Shown here: one piece after another, positions 58,232 to 64,000 of the stretch
Position numbering within the stretch: position 1 is the stretch's first letter
Layout: every line of letters begins with the position of its first letter
Source: Actinomadura livida
Lineage (GTDB): Bacteria; Actinomycetota; Actinomycetes; Streptosporangiales; Streptosporangiaceae
Reading direction: 5' to 3'
Length of the DNA: 64,000 nt
Assembly (NCBI RefSeq): GCF_014648675.1
Contig: NZ_BMRO01000025.1
Span: 1 to 64,000, forward strand
The notes under the pieces: generated by a model
Told to the model about the DNA's origin: nothing
Database searches by the model: none
Seen by the model: only the letters and a program-made list of their open reading frames with translations
Made by a program: the position numbers and the translations under genes

Positions 58232-60067
58232 ATGGGGCACTACAAGAGCAACCTCCGGGACCTGGAGTTCAACCTCTTCGAGGTGTTCAGGCGCCAGGAC
58301 CTTCTGGGCAGCGGCCCGTACGCCGACCTGGACGAGGAGACCGCGCGCAGCATCCTGGACGAGATGGACCGGCTGGCCGAGGGCCCGCTGGCCGAGTCCT
58401 TCGAGGACGCCGACCGCAACCCTCCGGAGTTCGACCCGGCCGCCGGCACCGTCACGATGCCGGAGAGCTTCAAGAAGTCGTACAAGGCGTGGATGGACGC
58501 CGAGTGGTACCGCCTGGACCTCGGCCCGGACTTCGGCGGCACCGGCGCCCCGCGCTCGCTGACCTGGGCGGTCGCCGAGCAGGTGCTCGGTGCCAACCCC
58601 GCCATCTACATGTTCTCGTCCGGCCCCAGCTTCGCCCAGATCCTCTGGCGCATCGGCACGCCGGAGCAGAAGAAGTTCGCCGAGCTGGCCCGCGAGCGGC
58701 AGTGGGGCGCCACGATGGTGCTGACCGAGCCGGACGCCGGCTCCGACGTCGGCGCCGGCCGCGCCAAGGCCGTCGAGCAGCCCGACGGCACCTGGCACAT
58801 CGAGGGCGTGAAGCGCTTCATCACCTCGGCCGAGCACGACATGTCGGAGAACATCTTCCACCTGGTGCTGGCCCGTCCCGAGGGCGCCGGTCCCGGCACC
58901 AAGGGCCTGTCGATGTTCCTCGTCCCCAAGTACCTGGTGGACGTGGAGACCGGTGAGCTCGGCGAGCGCAACGGCGCCTACGTGACCAACGTCGAGAAGA
59001 AGATGGGCCTCAAGGTCTCCACGACCTGCGAGCTGACCTTCGGCGAGAAGCACCCGGCGATCGGCTACCTGGTCGGCGGCGTGCACGAGGGCATCAAGCA
59101 GATGTTCCTCGTCATCGAGCACGCGCGGATGATGGTCGGCACCAAGGCCATCGCCACCCTGTCCACCGGCTACCTCAACGCGCTGGAGTACGCGAAGGAG
59201 CGCGTGCAGGGCGCCGACATGACGCAGATGACGGACAAGACCGCCCCGCGGGTGACGATCACCCACCACCCGGACGTCCGCCGCAGCCTCATGACGCAGA
59301 AGGCGTACGCCGAGGGCATGCGCGCCCTGGTCATGCTCACCTCGACCTACCAGGACGCCGTGCAGATCGCCCAGCACGAGGGCCGCAAGGACGAGACCGC
59401 CGAGAAGGTCAACGACCTGCTGCTGCCGATCGTGAAGGGCTTCGGCTCGGAGCGGGCGTACGCGCTGCTCGGCGCCGAGTCGCTGCAGACCCTCGGCGGG
59501 TCCGGCTTCCTGCAGGACTACCCGATCGAGCAGTACATCCGCGACTCCAAGATCGACACCCTGTACGAGGGCACCACCGCGATCCAGGGCCAGGACCTGT
59601 TCTTCCGCAAGATCCTCCGGGACAACGGCGAGGCGCTGAAGGTGCTCGCCGGCGAGATCAGGGCCTTCGTCGAGTCGGAGGCCGGCAACGGCCGGCTGAA
59701 GAACGAGCGCGCCCTCCTCGACCGCGCCCTGGACGACGTGCAGGGCATCGTCGACCCGATGGTCGGCTGGGCGCTCGGCTCGATGGAGAACCCGAAGGAG
59801 CTGTACCGCATCGGGCTCAACGCGACCCGGCTCCTGATGGCCCTCGGCGACCTCATCGTCGGCTGGCTGCTCTGCCGCCAGGCCGAGGTGGCGCTCACCG
59901 CCCTCGGCGGCGGCGGAGTCTCCGACTCCGACAAGGCGTTCTACAACGGAAAGGTCGCGGCGGCGCAGTTCTTCTGCCAGACCGTCCTGCCCCGCCTGGC
60001 CGCCGACCGCGCCACGGTGGAGTCGACCACGCTCGACCTGATGGAACTCCCCGAAGAGTCCTTCTGA
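58232..60067 (+). CDS. acyl-CoA dehydrogenase, FadE5-like
   Basis: The 611-residue flavoenzyme resembles the long-form FadE5 family. It has an N-terminal extension, LGPDFGGTGAPRSLTWAVAEQVLGAN, FAD-binding TMVLTEPDAGSDVGAGRAKA, KRFITSAEHD and KKMGLKVSTTCELTFGE. The catalytic Glu lies in KIDTLYEGTTAIQGQDLFFRKI, and a C-terminal helical domain is present. It introduces a trans double bond into long acyl-CoAs for beta-oxidation. ATG 58232 begins MGHYKSNLRDLEFNLFEVF, the usual family start. A terminator follows. Confidence 0.95.
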   Translation: MGHYKSNLRDLEFNLFEVFRRQDLLGSGPYADLDEETARSILDEMDRLAEGPLAESFEDADRNPPEFDPAAGTVTMPESFKKSYKAWMDAEWYRLDLGPDFGGTGAPRSLTWAVAEQVLGANPAIYMFSSGPSFAQILWRIGTPEQKKFAELARERQWGATMVLTEPDAGSDVGAGRAKAVEQPDGTWHIEGVKRFITSAEHDMSENIFHLVLARPEGAGPGTKGLSMFLVPKYLVDVETGELGERNGAYVTNVEKKMGLKVSTTCELTFGEKHPAIGYLVGGVHEGIKQMFLVIEHARMMVGTKAIATLSTGYLNALEYAKERVQGADMTQMTDKTAPRVTITHHPDVRRSLMTQKAYAEGMRALVMLTSTYQDAVQIAQHEGRKDETAEKVNDLLLPIVKGFGSERAYALLGAESLQTLGGSGFLQDYPIEQYIRDSKIDTLYEGTTAIQGQDLFFRKILRDNGEALKVLAGEIRAFVESEAGNGRLKNERALLDRALDDVQGIVDPMVGWALGSMENPKELYRIGLNATRLLMALGDLIVGWLLCRQAEVALTALGGGGVSDSDKAFYNGKVAAAQFFCQTVLPRLAADRATVESTTLDLMELPEESF

Positions 60068-60083
60068 GCCTCTTCCGTGTCCC

Positions 60084-60114
60084 GGCCCCCGCCAGCCCGC
60101 TCCTGGCGGGGGCC
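60084..60114. terminator. 12-bp stem terminator after the FadE-like gene
   Basis: GGCCCCCGCCAG (60084-60095) and CTGGCGGGGGCC (60103-60114) with a 7-nt loop lie between convergent genes, ending the FadE transcript and the small membrane protein transcript. Confidence 0.85.
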
Positions 60115-60122
60115 GCCGCGCG

Positions 60123-60437
60123 TCACATGCTCTCCAGCGCGGCCATCATGAGCAGCACCGAGAACGAGCACCCGGCGAGCAGAACGACTCCGGAAGCGGC
60201 AAGCGCCAGCCCCGCCGAGAAAAGCCGCCGCAAAACGAGATACCCGACCACGGTGCCGAGGCAGACGAGCACGGGCAGATAAGGAATGAACAGGGAGACG
60301 GTCCCTACCAACAAGGCGCAGGCCACCGCAGCCGCCACCCGGCCCTCGATCCGCAGATCCCCCCGCGTGACCGCAAAGGCAACACCTCCGGCCACCACAG
60401 CACTAGCCATGATCATCGAAACGATGAAGTAATCCAT
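60123..60437 (-). CDS. small membrane protein of unknown function
   Basis: The 104-residue product is almost entirely hydrophobic: three or four helices (FIVSMIMASAVVAGGVAFAV, VAAAVACALLVGTVSLFIPYLPVLVCL, TVVGYLVLRRL, LALAASGVVLLAGCSFSVLLMMAAL). No family is recognised. ATG 60437 has GGAGGG upstream; the frame is open six bases further. It converges with FadE. The RloB gene begins about 100 bp upstream on the same strand. Confidence 0.7.
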   Translation of the reverse strand: MDYFIVSMIMASAVVAGGVAFAVTRGDLRIEGRVAAAVACALLVGTVSLFIPYLPVLVCLGTVVGYLVLRRLFSAGLALAASGVVLLAGCSFSVLLMMAALESM

Positions 60438-60537
60438 CCACACCCTCCGCCCAACCGGATCGTCACCCCGTCAGACCCACCCCAAAGCCAAGAGGTTCGA
60501 TCTTGCTTCCTGCGGGGTTGCAGCGGGCTTGAAGCGA

Positions 60538-61167
60538 TCACTCACGGACGGCCGCGGCGGCCGTCCTGTCTCCACCTCCGCGGATCGCTTCTACCAGCCG
60601 CCACACGGCACTCGACGGATTGGGCGGAAGACCCTCGCCGTTGTGGAGCTTGCGCGCCCTGTCACAGGCATCATCGAGGCCGTCCTCGAAGTCCTCGAAC
60701 TTCGTCGCGGCCTTCGACCAGTTCGGGCGTATGGCCTTCAGTTCCTTCTCCGCCGCCCGCGCAGATTGGAAAGGCCGGTTGTGCTCCCTCGTATGAAGTA
60801 TCAGCCAGAACTCGAAACTGGGGGATGTGAGCGCGAGTTTGACTTCTGATCTCCGCGCCTCCTGAACGAGATCCCGGACGAGTCGCTCGTCCAGCTCCGT
60901 GTCGAGAACGCACCATATTTCGTCGTACTCGTCCGAGCGGCGGCCACCGGCCTCCCGGACGATGCTCAAGTGATCGCGCTTCGGCGCGTCCACAGCGAGC
61001 TGAACCCCCCGCCGCGCCCGCATGCCGGTGAAGTAGTTCTTCTCGGTCTTCCCCTCGCACAGAAGGAGGAAGCTGATCCGCTCCTCCCGGGAGCCGCCGG
61101 GCCTTCGTGCGAGACTTGTCTCCCGCCCGACCTTTTGCTTCGAGCGCTTAGGGCTATTCGGGGGCAT
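60538..61167 (-). CDS. RloB-like TOPRIM/OLD-family nuclease (defence candidate)
   Basis: The 209-residue protein matches RloB/AbiLii: a basic start (MPPNSPKRSKQKVGRETSLARR), the TOPRIM-type acidic motif LLCEGKTEKNYFTGMRAR, later acidic DTELDERLV and KLALTSPSFEFWLILHTREHNRPF. In RloAB/AbiL systems it is the effector, presumably a nuclease, activated by the partner ATPase on infection. It overlaps the RloA-like gene by 14 bp on the same strand. Composition and placement beside an IS copy suggest horizontal acquisition. Confidence 0.85.
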   Translation of the reverse strand: MPPNSPKRSKQKVGRETSLARRPGGSREERISFLLLCEGKTEKNYFTGMRARRGVQLAVDAPKRDHLSIVREAGGRRSDEYDEIWCVLDTELDERLVRDLVQEARRSEVKLALTSPSFEFWLILHTREHNRPFQSARAAEKELKAIRPNWSKAATKFEDFEDGLDDACDRARKLHNGEGLPPNPSSAVWRLVEAIRGGGDRTAAAAVRE

Positions 61168-62425
61168 CAGCGCCGTCTTCCTCTCGAGCGGCGAGCGCGG
61201 CGGTGAACAATTCGTCTCTCAGTACCGGTACGGCACCGTAGCGGCCCGCGAGATACCGACGTTCCCTGTTTTCTTCCTTGCGCGGCTTGAAGTCCGACAC
61301 CGGAAACAGTTCAGTGGCTCCGCACTCGTCCTTCTCGGTGAACCAGATGTGATCCCGCTTGAGGACCTCTTGGCCCTGAATACGGCCTAGTAGGGACACA
61401 TCATGGCTCGTAAAGATCAGCTGAGCGCCGTGCGGATTGCTCTCGGGCTCGGTGAAAAGCCTGATCAGCTGGGCGGTCAAAAACGGGTGCAGACTTGAAT
61501 CGAGCTCGTCCACGATGAAAGGGCCGCCTCGGCCGAGCGCTTTGAACGCGGGGCGCGCCAACCAGTACAGGGACTGGGTTCCCGTCGACTGCTCCCGCAT
61601 CGTCAATGCCGCTCCGCCATCGGCACCTCTGTGCTGGAAGGACAGTCGCTTCCGCTTGGGAGCATCCGGCCTTCCTGGATTGCGGTAACGCGCGCTCTTG
61701 CGCGCATCGTACTCTTCTTCGCTCTCTTCGATGACAAGTGCGTCCTCAATTCCAGTGTCCGCCGCACGTAGAAGCGTCACGATGCGCTCCAGGTCGGGAT
61801 CGTCGTCGGACACCAGCCCTTCCAAGATGTACGGCATCACAAGATGCCGGGCTGTGCGCCACTCAATCCGCTGAAACCATTCATAGACAGGCAGTAGAAT
61901 GCGCTGCTTAGAGCGCACGGCGACGGAAAGGAAAAGGACGTTCGGCTCAGTGATCTGTTCAGCCTGTTTCAGCGTTTCGGGTGAATGCTCGCCGTACTTG
62001 AAGACGTCCAACTCTCGATGGAAAATCACCCGCGGCTTCTTGTGTGGATAGCTGTACATCCACTCTTCGACTACCCGCGCATCATCGACGGCGAACCCAT
62101 AGGTGTGGCGGACGCCCTCCACAATAATGTCCGCGACAAAGGTGGACGGTTCTTCCAACGCCTCCGGGTCGAGCGCGAAGGGGTGGCGTTCGATCCCCCC
62201 GCCAGGCTCGCTCTCCCTGAACGACCGGCTGACCATTGCGGCCATGTACTGCAACGCGTCGATCACGTTGGACTTGCCGGAGGCGTTGGCACCGAAGATC
62301 CCCGCGACGGTCAGCGCCTCCCACGGGGCTTCGGCCGGCTCGTCGGCGGCGTAGGACGGGGTGAGCAGAAGTTGTTGCTCCTCCCGCAACGACCGATGGT
62401 TCGCCACGCGGAAACTTAGCAGCAT
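61154..62425 (-). CDS. RloA-like AAA15 ATPase (defence candidate)
   Basis: The 423-residue ATPase begins MLLSFRVANHRSLREEQQLLL and has Walker A GIFGANASGKSNVIDALQY (about 43-61), a long coiled middle, STGTQSLYWLARPAF as signature-like region, Walker B FIVDELDSSLHPFL, and LIFTSHDVSLLG. It matches the AAA15/RloA and AbiLi group, in which the ATPase senses infection and triggers the RloB nuclease. The ATP/ABC-like fold is related to OLD nucleases. Codon third positions look less GC-rich than in neighbours. Start 62425. Confidence 0.87.
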   Translation of the reverse strand: MLLSFRVANHRSLREEQQLLLTPSYAADEPAEAPWEALTVAGIFGANASGKSNVIDALQYMAAMVSRSFRESEPGGGIERHPFALDPEALEEPSTFVADIIVEGVRHTYGFAVDDARVVEEWMYSYPHKKPRVIFHRELDVFKYGEHSPETLKQAEQITEPNVLFLSVAVRSKQRILLPVYEWFQRIEWRTARHLVMPYILEGLVSDDDPDLERIVTLLRAADTGIEDALVIEESEEEYDARKSARYRNPGRPDAPKRKRLSFQHRGADGGAALTMREQSTGTQSLYWLARPAFKALGRGGPFIVDELDSSLHPFLTAQLIRLFTEPESNPHGAQLIFTSHDVSLLGRIQGQEVLKRDHIWFTEKDECGATELFPVSDFKPRKEENRERRYLAGRYGAVPVLRDELFTAALAAREEDGADAPE

Positions 62426-62614
62426 CGAGCCTCTGGCCTCCTAGTTCAGACGGTCTCACCTCTCATTGTGCAGGAAAACCGCAGGAGGAGGTGTGTGTGC
62501 CTGCCAGTAGCCATGCATCGACACCTGTGCCGGGGGCAAACCGCCACAATCCCGGCGGTGGCTACGGCCGCCACCGGGCGTCGCAAGCGTTCAAGGCGAC
62601 ACACGCTGCCGAGA

Positions 62615-62850
62615 TTAGGAGGCGGCCCAGTCTCGGATTGCTTGAGCGGTCTCCCCAGTAACGTCGGAACCGGGCATGTCGGCGGGGTGGAGCCAACGGT
62701 GGGCGGTGTGTTCGCTGCTCAGGACGATGGACTGACCGTTGTGGACGAGGCCGAAGGTGTATTGCCGAGCTTTGCGGCCAGATCCGGCGGTGTAGTCGAA
62801 ATGGGTGACAGAGCCAGCATTGCCCGCCACTGGCCCTGGAGCAGCCTGAT
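62615..62850 (-). pseudogene. NUDIX hydrolase 3' remnant, truncated
   Basis: The C-terminal part of a NUDIX-type protein remains: HFDYTAGSGRKARQYTFGLV, LSSEHTAHRWLHPADMPGSD, and a final IRDWAAS before the stop at 62615. The NUDIX box itself and start are missing; upstream the frame runs into unrelated sequence and the IS element. It is probably a gene cut off by the insertion. It is inactive. Confidence 0.7.
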
Positions 62851-62945
62851 CACCTCGGCGCTCGGGCGGCTGCAGATGCTCTCGGCGCCCTAATACTCCA
62901 GCCGCACTTGGAGATCTCGGTCTGATCGAGGCCGGGACATGAGAC

Positions 62946-62998
62946 GGCCACCGCTGTGATCGTGTGGGTGTGTTGGAACCAAACGATCGGCGGTGGCC
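62946..62998. other. hairpin covering the transposase start
   Basis: GGCCACCGC (62946-62954) and GCGGTGGCC (62990-62998) are exact complements, with further GATCG/CGATC pairing inside. The second arm covers the GTG start at 62993, so readthrough transcripts would hide the start codon, a known way for insertion sequences to limit transposase from outside promoters. Confidence 0.6.
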
Positions 62999-64000
62999 GT
63001 GCCGCCTACTGTAGAAGAGATCGACCCGGCCGCGTGGGCGGATGCGTTCGGTGAGCTGTTCGCGCAGGTGGTGGCGCCGTTCTTCAGGCGGCGGGAGCCG
63101 AGGTTGCGGGCCCGTTCGTTCCTGCGGGGATTGCTGAGTGGCCTTGAGCGTAAGAACGGCTGGTCGCTGGCCGAGTTCGCCGGCGACGCCACCCCGGACG
63201 GGATGCAGCGCTTGCTCAACCACGCGAAATGGGACGTCGATGCGGTGCGTGACGCGTTGCGGGCCCAGGTCGCCGAGCGGCTCGGTGACGCCGGCGGGGT
63301 GCTGGTGGTCGACGACACCGGGTTCGAGAAGAGACGACACCGGGTTCGAGAAGAAGGGCCGCTGCTCGGCGGGGGTACAGCGCCAGTACACCGGCACCGC
63401 GGGCAAGATCACCAACTGCCAGATCGGGGTGTTCTGCTCCTATGTGAACCCCGACCGTGCGCGGGTGCCGATCGACCGTGAGCTGTATGTGCCTGGCTCC
63501 TGGTTCACCGACCCGGACCGGCTGGCCGACGCCGGCGTCCCGGACGCCGCGGTGTTCGCCACCAAGCCCGAACTGGCGTGGCGGATGATCGAACGCGCCG
63601 CCGACGACCCGCTGCTGGTGTTCGGGTGGGTCACCGGCGACGAGGCCTACGGCGACAACACCGCCCTGCGCGCCCGCTGCCGGGCCCGGGGCCTGAACCA
63701 CGTGTTCGCCGTGTCCTGCGACCATCCGGTGGTACTGAGCCGGACCAAGACCCGCGTCGATCACGCGTTCGCCGCCCTGGAGGACGGGGCGTGGCAGCGG
63801 TACTCGGCCGGGCCCGGAGCCAAGGGCCAGCGGTACTACGACTGGGCATGGATCGGCCTGGACGGTGGGTGGCTGCTGGCCCGCCGGTCGATCTCCGCCC
63901 CGTCCGAGGTGGCCTATTACCGCTGCTGGGCGACCGGGCCGGTCGCCTTGCCCGAGCTGGTGCGGGTGGCCGGGGCCCGCTGGAGCGTGGAGGAGGTGTT
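62993..64000 (+). pseudogene. IS701-type transposase, frameshifted by 22-bp duplication, partial
   Basis: The N-terminal part reads normally (VPPTVEEIDPAAWADAFGEL, LLSGLERKNGWSLAEFAGD, QRLLNHAKWDVDAVRD, LVVDDTGFEK). A 22-bp tandem duplication (63311-63354) then shifts the frame. In the restored frame the DDE domain continues (GKITNCQIGVFCSYVN, RIDRELYVPGSWFTD-type, VFGWVTGDEAYGDN, WSVEEV) to the window edge. The first catalytic Asp (VVDD) and the second (GDEAYG) are present on either side. Unless ribosomes slip, no full transposase is made. Confidence 0.88.
63311..63354 (+). repeat. 22-bp tandem duplication in the transposase
   Basis: GACGACACCGGGTTCGAGAA plus GA occurs twice head to tail (63311-63332, 63333-63354), exact in both. 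Because 22 is not a multiple of three it shifts the frame by one. Removing one copy gives an intact family sequence, DDTGFEKKGRCSAG. Confidence 0.95.

Larger units (their letters stand above)
62890..64000 (+). mobile_element. IS701-family insertion sequence, runs off the edge
   Basis: A transposase reading frame of the IS701 type starts at 62993 and continues beyond the window. The left end lies somewhere in 62880-62946 but I cannot place its terminal repeat with certainty. It has truncated the adjacent NUDIX gene. The right end and target duplication are outside the window. Confidence 0.75.

Overview
The window is very GC-rich, with dense, often overlapping genes, GTG starts and GGAGG-type ribosome binding sites. 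It carries WhiB, DUF397/XRE pairs, a BTAD-NB-ARC-TPR regulator, F420-type LLM oxidoreductases, Spo0M and a CU044_5270-family protein. This points to a filamentous actinomycete, most likely Streptosporangiales (Actinomadura-like). The genus is inference from gene families only. No rRNA, tRNA or CRISPR array was found.

Layout. 1-3.4 kb is sparse and eroded: a frameshifted hypothetical gene, a hemerythrin-like gene and a PPOX-type flavin protein. 3.4-8.6 kb has a very long P-type cation ATPase and an orphan SigR-type sigma factor. 8.8-12.6 kb has a small membrane protein, an acyl-CoA dehydrogenase relic, a PadR/FAD-monooxygenase operon with twin operators, and an MBL hydrolase. 12.7-16.3 kb is a developmental-type regulatory cluster (PF04672 methyltransferase, DUF397, XRE, DUF397, ATP-binding protein) that shares an unassigned palindrome and 15-bp tandem-repeat leaders. 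16.3-18.9 kb is metE under a cobalamin riboswitch. 19-23.5 kb has assorted oxidoreductases and a DGPF/ECF42-type sigma pair. 23.7-28.6 kb has a large SARP/AfsR-like regulator convergent to a DrrAB-type ABC exporter. 29-32.6 kb has a TetR gene diverging from VOC and CMD genes across a clear operator. 32.7-40.2 kb is signalling-rich (anti-sigma-like ATPase, two PP2C phosphatases, CHASE3 kinase, receivers). 41-45 kb has a hydrolase, an ECF/CU044_5270 operon and a pentapeptide-type protein. 45.3-50 kb is a polyphosphate module (ppk with a PHO-like box, MutT1-like, CYTH-CHAD). 50-60 kb has WhiB, rhomboid, Spo0M, a guanidine-III riboswitch with an SMR exporter, UDP-sugar dehydrogenase and a FadE-like enzyme. 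60.5-64 kb is an accessory edge: a RloA/RloB (AbiL-like) putative phage-defence pair, a truncated NUDIX gene and an IS701-type transposase broken by a 22-bp duplication.

Most notable: a dispersed long palindrome with identical 26-nt left arms occurs twice. Each copy lies just upstream of a riboswitch-controlled minus-strand gene and just past the stop codon of the preceding gene. Other strong signals are the TGTGAWTCACA motif repeated in the DUF397/XRE cluster, tandem GTAGTACTAC palindromes before whiB, the PHO-like box before ppk, and recurring 12-15 bp tandem repeats at gene ends and leaders.
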